A stretch of DNA of 64,000 nt from Paenibacillus sp. NFR01. GTDB taxonomy: Bacteria; Bacillota; Bacilli; Paenibacillales; Paenibacillaceae. How positions within the stretch are numbered: the first letter of the stretch is position 1; each line of letters opens with the position of its first letter. The notes beneath the pieces are model-generated. The model worked only from the letters and a program-made list of their open reading frames with translations. It ran no database searches and was not told where the DNA came from. Below, in pieces: positions 8,225-16,601 of this stretch. The position numbers and the translations under genes were made by a program. The stretch covers positions 1,209,309 through 1,273,308 of the forward strand of contig NZ_FOIK01000001.1 in assembly GCF_900111565.1 (NCBI RefSeq), in the 5' to 3' direction.

Positions 8225-8254
8225 AACGAACTCCGGCACAAGCCGAAGTTCGTT
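8225..8254 (-). terminator. terminator of the ArsR/AHSA1 pair
   Basis: A 13-bp stem with one mismatch (8225-8237 with 8242-8254) and a 4-base loop. On the minus strand it is followed by TTTGTTTTG, consistent with termination after the AHSA1 gene. It separates this pair from moeA. Confidence 0.8.
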
Positions 8255-8320
8255 AGCTTTACATCTCAGCTGCGTGCAAGATTCCTGTTACCGCTCATCG
8301 TGCGGCTGCAAGCCTATTTT

Positions 8321-8830
8321 TCACTTCAACGTCTGCAAGTAAGTTTCGGCTCGGTCCCAAGTCTCCTTGATGCCTTGCTCCATCCCCATTTCCAGCACCT
8401 TGGCCAGCTCCTCGGCGGAAGTATAACGCGTAACGCTGATCAGACGGGTATTTCCATTCTCTTCCACAAAGGTCAGCTCATTTTTGGCGGAAGGCAACTC
8501 CTCATTTACAGTACCTTCAGCATCGGAAAAATAATCGGTGTACCCCAGCTTCTCGGGTGCCTCAATTGTTTCGTACACCGCTTTGCCCCAGGATTCCATG
8601 CCGTAAAAATCCCCTTGAGCAGGATCGACGCATTTCATGCAGTAATGCCATACGCCGCCGGGCTGCAAATCCACTGTGCAGTAAGGCAACTCCCAGCCCT
8701 GCGGTCCCCACCAATGCTTCAAATGCTCTGCCTGGGTAAAAGCTTGAAAGACCAGCTCTCTGGGCGCATGGAATACACGCTCCATTACAAGTTCCTGACC
8801 TTCCGTGCGGAATACTGTGTTCTCCGACAT
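8321..8830 (-). CDS. SRPBCC/AHSA1-domain protein
   Basis: This protein of 169 residues has the AHSA1 signature: ERVFHAPRELVFQAFTQ, then HLKHWWGPQGW near residue 40, GGVWHYCM, and a closing amphipathic helix (EMGMEQGIKETWDRAETYL). The helix-grip fold binds hydrophobic ligands; Bacillus relatives include YndB. The ATG at 8830 follows GAGGAG by 9 bases. It lies 57 bases downstream of an ArsR-type repressor gene, the classic arrangement in which the repressor controls its partner. The ligand is unknown. Confidence 0.85.
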   Translation of the reverse strand: MSENTVFRTEGQELVMERVFHAPRELVFQAFTQAEHLKHWWGPQGWELPYCTVDLQPGGVWHYCMKCVDPAQGDFYGMESWGKAVYETIEAPEKLGYTDYFSDAEGTVNEELPSAKNELTFVEENGNTRLISVTRYTSAEELAKVLEMGMEQGIKETWDRAETYLQTLK

Positions 8831-8887
8831 CAGCCACACTCCTCATTGGGTAGTGACTTGCTGCATAAGATCTTCCTGCAGCAAGCC

Positions 8888-9217
8888 CTAATCTTTCGGT
8901 CGATTCTGTGCCTGGAGTTGTCCAAGATAATCATCCAGGCGGTCGAACCGGGCTTCCCAGCCTCTCCGGCAGATGATCAGCCATTGTTCCAGCTCCTGAA
9001 AAGCTTCGCCTCTCAGCCGATAGGTCCGTTTGTTGGCTTCGGCCCTGACATCCACCAGCCCGGCTTCCAGCAGCACCTTCAGATGCTTCGAAGCCTGGGG
9101 CTGCCTAAGCTCCAGACGGCCGGCTACTTCGCCTACGGTCAGCGGACCTTCCTGCAGGAGCTCCACTATATGCAAGCGGTTCGGTTCTGCCAGCGCGCTA
9201 AACATCGCCGTATCCAT
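8888..9217 (-). CDS. ArsR-family transcriptional repressor
   Basis: The protein is 109 residues and is a winged helix from end to end: FSALAEPNRLHIVELL, then the helix-turn-helix TVGEVAGRLELRQPQASKHL and the wing RTYRLRGEAF. It has no metal-binding CxC motif in the recognition helix, so it is not a classical arsenic or cadmium sensor. ArsR proteins paired with AHSA1 genes usually repress their own operon. An inverted repeat over its -35 region (9294-9315) is a fitting operator. The C-terminal helix WEARFDRLDDYL is typical of this subgroup. Confidence 0.88.
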   Translation of the reverse strand: MDTAMFSALAEPNRLHIVELLQEGPLTVGEVAGRLELRQPQASKHLKVLLEAGLVDVRAEANKRTYRLRGEAFQELEQWLIICRRGWEARFDRLDDYLGQLQAQNRPKD

Positions 9218-9277
9218 GATTCCATGCTTCTTTCCTTACGGATTCGCACTGCCGGTTGCATCCGGCTTTGCTCCCCA

Positions 9278-9315
9278 AATATACCACTTTATGAATATTC
9301 CTTCAAGAGAATATT
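9278..9315 (-). promoter_or_regulatory. promoter and candidate operator of the ArsR/AHSA1 operon
   Basis: On the minus strand a -35 TTGAAG (9301-9306) and a -10 TATATT (9278-9283) are separated by 17 bases. The inverted repeat AATATTC-N8-GAATATT (9294-9315) covers the -35 box. A repressor bound there would block the polymerase, which suits autoregulation by the ArsR protein. Confidence 0.55.
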
Positions 9316-9424
9316 GCAAATAAATTTTAAATTCCCTAAAAAGCAACCTTCATCGTACGAACTGCCTACGTTGGTTATCCTTCCGCCTACAAACCGATTC
9401 CCTTATTATCACCAAATACAAAAA

Positions 9425-9459
9425 AAGGATGTTCCCGCGCTTCCTGCGGGAACATCCTT
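9425..9459 (-). terminator. terminator of the DUF4178/DUF350 genes
   Basis: A perfect 14-bp stem (9425-9438 with 9446-9459) and 7-base loop. On the minus strand it runs into a T-tract (the A-run at 9419-9426), just after the DUF4178 stop codon. Confidence 0.9.
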
Positions 9460-9462
9460 GAT

Positions 9463-9966
9463 TCAGGCACGGATTACGCGAACGTCGCCGGCAATGATCC
9501 GCTCGCCTTCGTACAGCATAAACCGCCCGTTTTGCCATTCGAGGCGGAGCAGCCGCGAGTTATCCGACTGGTACTGCCATACATGCTGCGCTCCGCCATT
9601 CATAAACGGCGTCTGGCCGGTCACAGCAGCATACCCTTCATACTCTTCTTCCAGATAATAGGTATCATCATCCAGCTCGAGCGTAGCCGGAACTTCCGAC
9701 GGATTGTCGAGCCTGCCGTCGATCGGGCGATACAGGCTGTATTTCAGCTGTTCCCGTTCCTCGACATGTAGATAAGCGATATCATTCCCGTCACGAAGCG
9801 TAAGCACGACGGCATTTCTTCCGCTCGTCTGCGTCCGTCCGGCCACCTCGTAGGTAACGAGCGAGACTTCGCAAATGTCGCCGGGCGCCAGGCTGAGCAT
9901 GCTTTTCGGCGCTGCAGGCGCCTCCTGTTTGGAAAATAAATTTCCGATCCGTTTAAAAAGGCCCAA
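9463..9966 (-). CDS. DUF4178-domain protein
   Basis: This small soluble protein has 167 residues. After a basic N-terminal helix (GLFKRIGNLFSK), which could touch the membrane surface, comes a beta-rich domain matching DUF4178 (LAPGDICEVSLVTYEVAGR, the AYLHVEEREQLKYSLYRPID region, LELDDDTYYLEEEYEGYAAV, HVWQYQSDNSRLLRLEW). DUF4178 proteins are commonly encoded beside DUF350 and PspA genes, as here: the DUF350 gene ends 17 bases upstream. The molecular role is unknown; a part in envelope-stress response is inferred from the neighbours. Confidence 0.75.
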   Translation of the reverse strand: MGLFKRIGNLFSKQEAPAAPKSMLSLAPGDICEVSLVTYEVAGRTQTSGRNAVVLTLRDGNDIAYLHVEEREQLKYSLYRPIDGRLDNPSEVPATLELDDDTYYLEEEYEGYAAVTGQTPFMNGGAQHVWQYQSDNSRLLRLEWQNGRFMLYEGERIIAGDVRVIRA

Positions 9967-9983
9967 TATAACCCTCTTCCTTC

Positions 9984-10400
9984 CTACGACTGTATAAAGG
10001 CACCGATGATCAGCGCGCCGATCAAATGCAGCGCGCCGGCCAGCAGCCCGTAACCCACCTTACCGAGCTGGGTGCCGTGATCTAGATCCAGTCTGCCCCA
10101 TACTGCGAGGAGCAGGCGTACTGCCTTCTCAAGCGCAAATAACAGTAAAAAAGATACGAACGATACGAACAATGCATCCCCCAGTCGGCTGGAAGCAGCG
10201 ATGGAGCTTGATAAAATATAACCCTGGGATACTAACTTGAGCACAAAGCGGGTCGTCACCGCCAAGTTGCCCTTTCTTAGTTCTTCCAGGTCGTTGTACC
10301 GGGTAAACAGTGAATCAACGAACATCAGCACTACCAGCAGCACGCTTCCGCTGACTGTCCAGACGATCATCGACAGCAGCGTATGGGTATCCATAAGCAT
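9984..10400 (-). CDS. DUF350-family membrane protein
   Basis: This 138-residue protein has four predicted membrane segments (about 8-30, 60-80, 78-98 and 112-136) and an N-terminal half containing LEELRKGNLAVTTRFVLKLVSQG, where RKGNLAV matches the DUF350 signature. It is probably a small inner-membrane protein working with PspA and the DUF4178 protein. Two ATG codons (10400 and 10394) are possible starts; the ribosome binding site is weak. Function is not established for the family. Confidence 0.75.
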   Translation of the reverse strand: MLMDTHTLLSMIVWTVSGSVLLVVLMFVDSLFTRYNDLEELRKGNLAVTTRFVLKLVSQGYILSSSIAASSRLGDALFVSFVSFLLLFALEKAVRLLLAVWGRLDLDHGTQLGKVGYGLLAGALHLIGALIIGAFIQS

Positions 10401-10448
10401 CGCCCCGCTTGTTCAGATTCCCTAAGCTCCCGAAACCGGCATGAAGAA

Positions 10449-10483
10449 GGCGAAGGGGACGATCACATATGCTCCCCTTCGCC
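10449..10483 (-). terminator. stem-loop between pspA and the DUF350 gene
   Basis: An 11-bp perfect stem (10449-10459 with 10473-10483) with a 13-base loop. No long T-run follows on the minus strand, so it may attenuate or process the pspA transcript rather than fully end it. Confidence 0.5.
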
Positions 10484-10519
10484 TGACTGATGCCGGATGA
10501 TCACCGGTAAAACGCGATA

Positions 10520-11188
10520 TTATTGTTTTTCGTACTGCTTCATCAGCGCGGCGAGCTCGTCTTCCACCGCTTTATCTTTACCCAGTGCGGCGAATTCGTC
10601 GTCAAGTGATTTTTTGCCGGAATTCATTTCGTTGCTGGCTTCTGCCTGCGCTTCCGCTTGCAGCATTTTTTCTTCCATCCGTTTAAGACCGGCAGTAGCG
10701 GAATCCGAAGAGAAGCCGCTCATCGCCTTGTTGATTTCGGTTTGCGCTTTGGCTGCGTTATAACGGGCAACCAGCGTTTCGCGTTTGTTCTTCATTTCGC
10801 CCAGCTGTTTGCGCATTTCCTCCAGCTTGCCGCGCAGATTGTCGGCAGACGCTTTGTTTTGGTCAAAGCTTGTTTTGTACTCGTTCAGCTTGATCTCTGC
10901 CGACTTCTTCTCTTCGAGCGCCCGGCGGGCCAGATCGACGTTGCCGGCTTGTGCCGCGGTATGCGCCTGCTGGTTACGGCGTTCCACCAGCTCCTGCTGC
11001 TCTTCGTACAGCTGCTTGAACTTTTTCTCGATGGCGATTTGGGCGGCGACGGCCTTCTCGGCATCTTCCAGATCTTCGGTCATGTCGCGGATGTATTGGT
11101 CGGTCATCTTGATCGGGTCTTCCGCTTTGTCGATAATGGCATTGATATTGGACATGGTCAGGTCACGCAATCTTTTAAAAATGGACAT
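10520..11188 (-). CDS. pspA: PspA/IM30 (Vipp1) family membrane-stress protein
   Basis: PspA proteins are peripheral membrane proteins of the ESCRT-III superfamily that polymerise on damaged membranes and limit proton leakage. This 222-residue protein is almost entirely helical coiled coil. It starts with the amphipathic helix and signature MSIFKRLRDLTMSNINAIIDKAEDPIKMTDQ-type sequence (first 30 residues) and has the conserved region around AEKAVAAQIAIEKK. The ATG is 9 bases after GGAGG. DUF350 and DUF4178 genes follow on the same strand, so this looks like a three-gene envelope-stress set. No sigma-W-type or LiaRS regulator is adjacent. Confidence 0.92.
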   Translation of the reverse strand: MSIFKRLRDLTMSNINAIIDKAEDPIKMTDQYIRDMTEDLEDAEKAVAAQIAIEKKFKQLYEEQQELVERRNQQAHTAAQAGNVDLARRALEEKKSAEIKLNEYKTSFDQNKASADNLRGKLEEMRKQLGEMKNKRETLVARYNAAKAQTEINKAMSGFSSDSATAGLKRMEEKMLQAEAQAEASNEMNSGKKSLDDEFAALGKDKAVEDELAALMKQYEKQ

Positions 11189-11258
11189 CGTTCATTCCTC
11201 CAGTAAAATTAGTCAATCGCATTTGCTAATCTTTTACGCAGAGAGTGCCATTGCCGTT

Positions 11259-11597
11259 TCATTTTTGTTCAAACAAAAAATAATCGACTTTCCGGTTCAC
11301 GGCTTCCACGACTGCGGCGATGCCTTCTTTGCTCAAATTGTCGTAATGGATACCCATCACGACGGTGACCGTTTTTCCGAGCCGTGCTGCTGCCTTCAGG
11401 GCGATCGCTTCGCTGAGCGTATGCTCTTTATGATGGGGTACCGCGGTAGTCGCGGCTTTCACTTCTTCCCCGTAGGTATATGCGGTGCTGGCTGCGCCGA
11501 TATGCCGTTCTCCCCCCGTAATCAGGAGGAGCAGGTCGCGCCCGACCTCGATGGAGGACAGCTCGATATCTTCATAACCTTTCAGTTCAACTGACAT
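11259..11597 (-). CDS. LpdD-like (prenylated-flavin chaperone type) protein
   Basis: A small protein of 112 residues from the ATG at 11597, which lies 6 bases after GGAGG; the ATG at 11603 touches that site. Recognisable stretches are LLLLITGGERHIGAAS, then HKEHTLSEAIALKAA and TVVMGIHYDNLSKEGI. I recall this pattern from LpdD-like proteins, which help supply prenylated flavin to UbiD-type decarboxylases; no search could be run to confirm it. No ubiD or ubiX is nearby. It sits 44 bases after pyrD on the same strand and so may be co-transcribed with pyrKD. Confidence 0.5.
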   Translation of the reverse strand: MSVELKGYEDIELSSIEVGRDLLLLITGGERHIGAASTAYTYGEEVKAATTAVPHHKEHTLSEAIALKAAARLGKTVTVVMGIHYDNLSKEGIAAVVEAVNRKVDYFLFEQK

Positions 11598-11641
11598 GAG
11601 CATCCTCCTATTGTCTACTATAATAACCCCAAAGGCTAGGT

Positions 11642-12574
11642 CTAAACAATGCCGCGGATTTCGCCGAGCGACATGATGTTCTCCTCGAGCATGAATTGCT
11701 GCAATTGTTCGACCAGTTCACTGCCCGCACGCAGGTTCATAAAGTTGTAAGTTCCGACCTGGACGACAGTAGCGCCTGCCATTATAAATTCAATAACGTC
11801 CGTTGCCGAGGTGATACCGCCCATGCCGATGACCGGAATGGACACGCGTGTGGCTACCTGATGAACCATACGCAGGGCAATGGGCTTAATGGCCGGACCG
11901 GACAAGCCGGCATACAGATTGTTGAAGACGCTGCGCCGGCGGCGTACGTCGATCTTCATGCCCGAGATCGTATTGATCAGCGACACGGCGTCCGCGCCTT
12001 CCGCTTCGCACATCTGCGCCATTTCGGCGATGTCCTCTGCGTTCGGAGAGAGCTTCACGGCCAGCGGCAGCTTGGTCGCTTTGCGGACCGCACGCACCAC
12101 CTCTTTGGCGGCAACGGTTTTAACGCCGAACGCAATGCCGCCTTCCTTGACATTCGGGCAAGAGATGTTGAGTTCGATCATATCCACGGCTTTGCGGCCT
12201 GATGCTTTGCGTGCGTTCGCGTCTTCCTGGATCAGCTCCGCGCCGCGGACATAATCCTGCAGCGTATTCCCGCCCAGGTTAACGATCCGGGCCGTGTCGA
12301 GCGTCTCCCAATAGGGCAGCTCTTTGGCGAGGAACGCTTCGACGCCCGGATTCTCCAGGCCGACGCTGTTGAGCAAGCCTGAAGCCGTTTCATAGACGCG
12401 TACGCCTGGATTTCCCGCTTTCGGGTTCAACGTAAGTCCCTTGCCGGAAATGCCGCCCAGCATGGAGACGTCGTAAAACTTGCCGTATTCCCTGCCGAAG
12501 CCAAACGTACCGGAGGCCATGACGATCGGATTCTTGAATTTAACCCCAGCGATGGTAGCAGTGGTATTAATCAT
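11642..12574 (-). CDS. pyrD: dihydroorotate dehydrogenase B, catalytic subunit
   Basis: This enzyme oxidises dihydroorotate to orotate, step four of UMP synthesis, passing electrons through its PyrK partner to NAD. The 310-residue FMN barrel has [11 protein letters not shown] near the start, [13 protein letters not shown], the FMN phosphate loop near [15 protein letters not shown], and [11 protein letters not shown], whose Cys is the class-1B catalytic base. The ATG follows AGGTGA and overlaps the end of pyrK by 8 bases, which implies translational coupling. The other pyrimidine genes are absent here. Confidence 0.95.
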   Translation of the reverse strand: MINTTATIAGVKFKNPIVMASGTFGFGREYGKFYDVSMLGGISGKGLTLNPKAGNPGVRVYETASGLLNSVGLENPGVEAFLAKELPYWETLDTARIVNLGGNTLQDYVRGAELIQEDANARKASGRKAVDMIELNISCPNVKEGGIAFGVKTVAAKEVVRAVRKATKLPLAVKLSPNAEDIAEMAQMCEAEGADAVSLINTISGMKIDVRRRRSVFNNLYAGLSGPAIKPIALRMVHQVATRVSIPVIGMGGITSATDVIEFIMAGATVVQVGTYNFMNLRAGSELVEQLQQFMLEENIMSLGEIRGIV

Positions 12575-13271
12575 GGAAAATCACCTCTTCCGCCAAAAAG
12601 ACCGGCCCGTCGGCACAGGCTTTGCGCTGTCCGTCGCGGCAGGATACGCTGCACACGAGGCAGGCGCCGATGCCGCAGGCCATCCGGTTCTCCAGCGACA
12701 AATATACGTTCGGGCGATGGCCGGACGTCTCGGCGGCGATCCACTTCAGCTGCGCCGCTTTCAGCATCGGATGCGGTCCGCACACGAAAATATGGTCATA
12801 TTCGGAGAAATCGACGGAATCCAGAATCAAACCGCCGACATCCACCGTCAATTCCGCTGCGAGTTCGCGGAAAGCATCCGTACGGAATGCTTCCCGGCTG
12901 AAGCCGAGATAAATGTCGCTGTCCGGCAGTTCATGGGCGCAATAATACAGCGGAGCGATGCCGATTCCGCCGCCGACGAGGGCGATTCTTCCTTCAACAT
13001 GCGGAAACCCGGTTCCGAACGGACCTTCCAATTGGAGCTTGTCCCCCGGCTTCAGTTCCGCAAACATCCGGGTTCCTTCACCTACAACATGATACAGAAA
13101 TTCAATACGATCAGGCCGGGCCAGATGTATGCTCAGCGGCCGGGAGAGCAGCGGATAGGCATCCCATGCCCGCAGCATGTAGAATTGGCCCATCTCGCCG
13201 CCTTGACCGCTTTCCACCTGAAGGTGGTACACTCCGTCAGCCAGCAGCTCGTTACTTATTACCGTTGCCAC
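12567..13271 (-). CDS. pyrK: dihydroorotate dehydrogenase B, electron-transfer subunit
   Basis: PyrK carries FAD and a 2Fe-2S cluster and links PyrD to NAD. From the GTG at 13271 the protein has 234 residues. It shows the FAD-binding motif RPLSIH, the NAD-site region [16 protein letters not shown], and the C-terminal ferredoxin-like cluster in [15 protein letters not shown] plus a later Cys (KACADGPVF). The open frame extends to a TTG at 13289, but the ribosome binding site AAGGAG lies inside that extension, 9 bases before the GTG. It is the first gene of a pyrK-pyrD pair. Confidence 0.93.
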   Translation of the reverse strand: MATVISNELLADGVYHLQVESGQGGEMGQFYMLRAWDAYPLLSRPLSIHLARPDRIEFLYHVVGEGTRMFAELKPGDKLQLEGPFGTGFPHVEGRIALVGGGIGIAPLYYCAHELPDSDIYLGFSREAFRTDAFRELAAELTVDVGGLILDSVDFSEYDHIFVCGPHPMLKAAQLKWIAAETSGHRPNVYLSLENRMACGIGACLVCSVSCRDGQRKACADGPVFLAEEVIFHD

Positions 13272-13356
13272 GTTATCAAGCTCCTTCAAATTTTATCTTA
13301 TTAACCATGCCTTAGAAGGAGTATAAATTCTGTGACATAGTTCACATGATTAAGAA

Positions 13357-14397
13357 CTATTTTCGCTTCCATACCCCGCGCTCGTATGGCTTCGGTACAT
13401 GAGCACTATCGATCCCGCCAAGCGCCTCTTCGGCATGTAGCGCCCAGTACGGATCGCTTAAAAGACCGCGACCGATAGCGACAAGCTCCGCCTTCTCCTC
13501 CGCGACTACCGCCTGCGCCTCCTCATAGGCGTCAAGCCTGCCTACGGCGATCACCGGTACATGCAGCGCGCTGCGGATAAATTCCGCCAAGGCCACCTGA
13601 TAGCCCGGCCCCGCATTCGGTCCGCCGTTTGATCCAATCGGCCCTTCGCCGCCGGACGAGACATGGAACAGGTCGACGCCCGCTTCCATATATCGGCGGC
13701 AGAATTCAAGGGCGTAATTCTCGTCATACCCGCCGTCGACGTATTCTTTTGCCGACACCCGCATGAGCAGCGGCATTTCGGCCGGCAGAACGTCTCTGAC
13801 GGCACGTACGACCTTTTCCCCGAAGAGAAACAGATCCTGTCCGTATTCGTCCTCCCGGGTATTGGTCAGCGGCGAATGGAACTGGTGGATCAGGTAGCCG
13901 TGGGCACCGTGGAGCTCTACCGTATCATAGCCTGCTTCCACTGCCCGGCGAGCGCCTTCGCGGTACGCTTCGATGAGTTGCTCTACGCCGTCCCTGCTCA
14001 GCGCCTGCGGCTGTTTGGACTTGGCATCAAAAGCAATTGCGGAAGGTGCGACCGGCGGCTCGGCATCCAGCGCTTTGCGGCCGGCATGGCCGAGCTGGAT
14101 GGCGATTTTAGCTCCGTAGGCATGCACGCCATCCGTAATTCTGCGGTGCGCGGAGATTTGTCCGTCCTCCCAGATGCCCAGATCTCGATTGGTAATGCGT
14201 CCATCGGGATGGACGCCGGTCATCTCGACAATGATGAACCCGGTTCCGCCGACAGCTCGGCTTATGTAGTGAACCAAATGCCAGTCGCCTGGGGTACCAT
14301 CCTGTTCGGTAACCGCATATTGGCACATCGGCGGCATAACGATCCGATTCTTAAGGCTTAACGCCTTCAATTCATAGGGCGCAAACAAATCCGTCAT
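13357..14397 (-). CDS. namA: NADPH dehydrogenase NamA (old yellow enzyme)
   Basis: An FMN-dependent ene-reductase of the YqjM class, which reduces activated C=C bonds of enones and nitro compounds with NADPH and is linked to oxidative stress. The 346-residue barrel has the hallmark Cys in PPMCQY, the substrate-binding pair His-x-x-His in ELHGAHGYLIHQF, RVSAKEY, and C-terminal YERGVW, where YqjM keeps its cross-subunit Arg. The ATG at 14397 is 9 bases after GGAAGG; an ATG 9 bases upstream touches that site. It is upstream of pyrK with an 85-base gap. Confidence 0.92.
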   Translation of the reverse strand: MTDLFAPYELKALSLKNRIVMPPMCQYAVTEQDGTPGDWHLVHYISRAVGGTGFIIVEMTGVHPDGRITNRDLGIWEDGQISAHRRITDGVHAYGAKIAIQLGHAGRKALDAEPPVAPSAIAFDAKSKQPQALSRDGVEQLIEAYREGARRAVEAGYDTVELHGAHGYLIHQFHSPLTNTREDEYGQDLFLFGEKVVRAVRDVLPAEMPLLMRVSAKEYVDGGYDENYALEFCRRYMEAGVDLFHVSSGGEGPIGSNGGPNAGPGYQVALAEFIRSALHVPVIAVGRLDAYEEAQAVVAEEKAELVAIGRGLLSDPYWALHAEEALGGIDSAHVPKPYERGVWKRK

Positions 14398-14594
14398 TCC
14401 GTTCATCCTTCCGTTCTCTTATGTCCCGGATACCGGGCAGCATTCTACTCTGCAATATCCAGTATACACGCTATGGCGGCGCGATTTCATCTATCCATTT
14501 GATCAAGCCGGTCCGCATTCGGGCATAATTCGGCGGCGGTAAGGAGATAACAACGGAAGAATCAGTATTAGAGGAAGATAAGGGGGCAGTTCCA

Positions 14595-15473
14595 ATGGTC
14601 AATGGGCGTTTGATTCGAAAAGCTGTGCTGGCGGCATTTACCGCACTTTTGGCGATGGGGCAAATATGCCCTCTACCCGGCACCGCTGCCGCGGCAGCCC
14701 CCGCCGAACATCTCCGGGAGAAGCAGCAAGCCGTCGTCACAAAACCTTCGCAGCAGCCGACCGTACCGGCCCAGGCAAACGCGCAGTCAGCGGCGCACAG
14801 GCATAAACGCAGCAAAGGTTTGACCGTCAGCCAGCTGATGCGTAAATATCCTGGCGCGATATCGACTCAGGGGCCGCGGCGCAAAATCGTCGCTTTGACC
14901 TTTGACGATGTTCCCGATCCCCGTTATACGCCGCAGCTTCTCGATGTGCTGAAGAGATATCGGATCAAAGCGACGTTTTTTGTCGTCGGCAGCCGGGCGA
15001 AAAAACATCCCGAGCTGGTACGGCGGATGGTAAGCGAAGGCCATGTGGTCGGCAACCATTCGTATGACCATCCGCAGTTCAGCAAAGCCAGCGTCAGTGT
15101 CTTCCGCACCGAAATCCTGCGCACCGAGCACGTTCTCACGCCGCTCACCGGGTACAAACCCCGGCTGATCCGGCCGCCTTACGGCGAGATCAGGGAGCCG
15201 CAGCTTCGCTGGGCCAAGGATCATGGCTACAAAATCATCAACTGGAATGTCGACTCCCTGGATTGGCGCGGATTGTCCAAAGCGCAGGTCCGCAACAACA
15301 TCATTTCCCATACGGGCAGAGGGGCGATTATTCTTCAGCATGGCGGCGGCGGCAAGGGAAGCGATCTGCGCGGCACGATCCAGGCGCTGCCGGAGGTCAT
15401 CAGCATTCTGCAAAAGCGGGGTTACGTCTTCATGACCGTCCCGCAGATGCTGTCGGTAAACAAGGGCAAATAG
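14595..15473 (+). CDS. secreted polysaccharide deacetylase (NodB domain)
   Basis: Signal peptide of about 35 residues (VLAAFTALLAMGQ, then AAAAAPA), a low-complexity linker to about residue 95, then a NodB deacetylase domain (98-290). The metal and catalytic motifs are visible: TFDD (Asp104 base, Asp105 metal), His155 and His159 in NHSYDH, RPPYG (193-197), DSLDW and the motif-5 His249 in LQHGG. It removes acetyl groups from a cell-envelope glycan such as peptidoglycan, outside the cell. The usual TFDDGP reads TFDDVP. An AGGGGG site precedes the ATG. A terminator follows. Confidence 0.9.
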   Translation: MVNGRLIRKAVLAAFTALLAMGQICPLPGTAAAAAPAEHLREKQQAVVTKPSQQPTVPAQANAQSAAHRHKRSKGLTVSQLMRKYPGAISTQGPRRKIVALTFDDVPDPRYTPQLLDVLKRYRIKATFFVVGSRAKKHPELVRRMVSEGHVVGNHSYDHPQFSKASVSVFRTEILRTEHVLTPLTGYKPRLIRPPYGEIREPQLRWAKDHGYKIINWNVDSLDWRGLSKAQVRNNIISHTGRGAIILQHGGGGKGSDLRGTIQALPEVISILQKRGYVFMTVPQMLSVNKGK

Positions 15474-15490
15474 CATCTGCACGAAAAAAC

Positions 15491-15520
15491 AGGCCTGCCG
15501 TTTAGCGGCAAGCCCGTTTT
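15491..15520 (+). terminator. terminator of the deacetylase gene
   Basis: A hairpin with the core TGCCG-tttag-CGGCA and flanking GGC/GCC pairs, followed by CGTTTTT. It ends the plus-strand deacetylase and also lies just past the end of the convergent LysM-3D gene. Confidence 0.75.
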
Positions 15521-15546
15521 TATGATAATCCTGTTATAGGATACTC

Positions 15547-16230
15547 CTAATTCAAAAAGTATAGATTTACGTATTGGAATCCGAAATCCGACACAAAGCT
15601 TTGGCTGCCGGGAATGAAAATATCGATCCGGTTTCCTTTGATTGCGCTTCCCATATCCGTTGCAACCGCTACGAACGCTTCCTTCGGAAGACCGGGATGG
15701 GTGTATCCTGTGACCAGCACCTTGGTACCGAGCGGAATGACGCTGGGATCAACTGCGATGGTGCCCAGTTTTAGCGGATTGCCGAAATAGTCGACCGCGC
15801 CCCATTTGCCGTTCTCGCTGGCTGCCGAAGAGTAAGCGGTCGCTTTGACCTGCAGCACTTTATTGTAGCTGTAAGGTTTGCCCCAGGCGGTCAATGTATT
15901 CGATGCGGGCTCGACATCTAGAATCGAAGTCCCGGCTGCAGCATCGGATTCCGCAGCGACCGTTTTGGCTGCCTGTGCGGTATTCGCGCTGATACTGGTG
16001 ATCCCCGGGATGGTCAAGCGGAGGCCGGGATAAATATTTAACGCCGAGATATTTGGATTGGCCTTCATAATCTCATCCGCGCTGATTCCGTAGTAATTGG
16101 ATAGCGTGTAAAAGGTTGTGCTCTCTCCGGCAATATGTACGCTGTCGGCATGTGCGGGATAAGCATGCAGCAGGGCCGTAACGCCGATTGCGGCTGCCAT
16201 TGTCTTGAACATTCTGGTGCTGAACTTCAT
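15547..16230 (-). CDS. secreted LysM plus 3D-domain wall protein
   Basis: This protein of 227 residues has a signal peptide (AAAIGVTALLHAYPAHA, cleavage near 28), a LysM-like peptidoglycan-binding module (about 30-75: TFYTLSNYYGISADEIMKANPNIS) and a C-terminal 3D domain (about 125-227: VKATAYSS, GTIAVDPSVIPLGTKV, ATDMGSAIKGNRIDIF). The three conserved Asp residues of the 3D double-psi barrel are present. The layout resembles Bacillus YocH and the catalytic domain of lytic transglycosylases, so a role in wall turnover is likely. GAGGAGG precedes the ATG. Confidence 0.88.
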   Translation of the reverse strand: MKFSTRMFKTMAAAIGVTALLHAYPAHADSVHIAGESTTFYTLSNYYGISADEIMKANPNISALNIYPGLRLTIPGITSISANTAQAAKTVAAESDAAAGTSILDVEPASNTLTAWGKPYSYNKVLQVKATAYSSAASENGKWGAVDYFGNPLKLGTIAVDPSVIPLGTKVLVTGYTHPGLPKEAFVAVATDMGSAIKGNRIDIFIPGSQSFVSDFGFQYVNLYFLN

Positions 16231-16601
16231 GATTGTCCTCCTCAGGAGCGGATCGCGCCGGTTAAGGCATCGCTATCCGATTAATTATGGACGTATGTAA
16301 TCCGGTCCGTAAAATTACTGTTATAGTTTGTTAACTGACGTCTCTGAATATATCACAATTTTGTAACCTGTGCGCATGAAATTGTTACCATTCGATGATA
16401 AACCCGCATGATTACGCCTTTTTTCGCTCAAAAAATGATGACAATTTGATTGCAGCTCTCCTTACCCGATACCAGATTTTGCACAGCCCAAATAAATCGG
16501 ATAAAATTTTACACAGAGTTAACAAAACAAGCCGCCTAAAAAGGTAGAATGATAGCATAATAGAATAGGATAAATATGCTTGAAACTTGTTGGAGGTCCT
16601 T
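16231..16601 (+). promoter_or_regulatory. 371-base divergent promoter region with candidate Pho box for ppk
   Basis: No gene is visible here. Near the ppk end, TTTACA (16508-16513) and TTAACA (16519-16524) form a direct repeat with an 11-base period, the pattern bound by PhoP in Bacillus (TT(A/C/T)ACA-N5 repeats). A -10-like TAGAAT lies 20 bases further on. Only two of the usual four half-sites are seen. On the other side, TTAACA and ATAACA half-sites (about 16310-16330, minus strand) are weaker. Phosphate control of ppk would make sense but is inferred. Confidence 0.4.
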
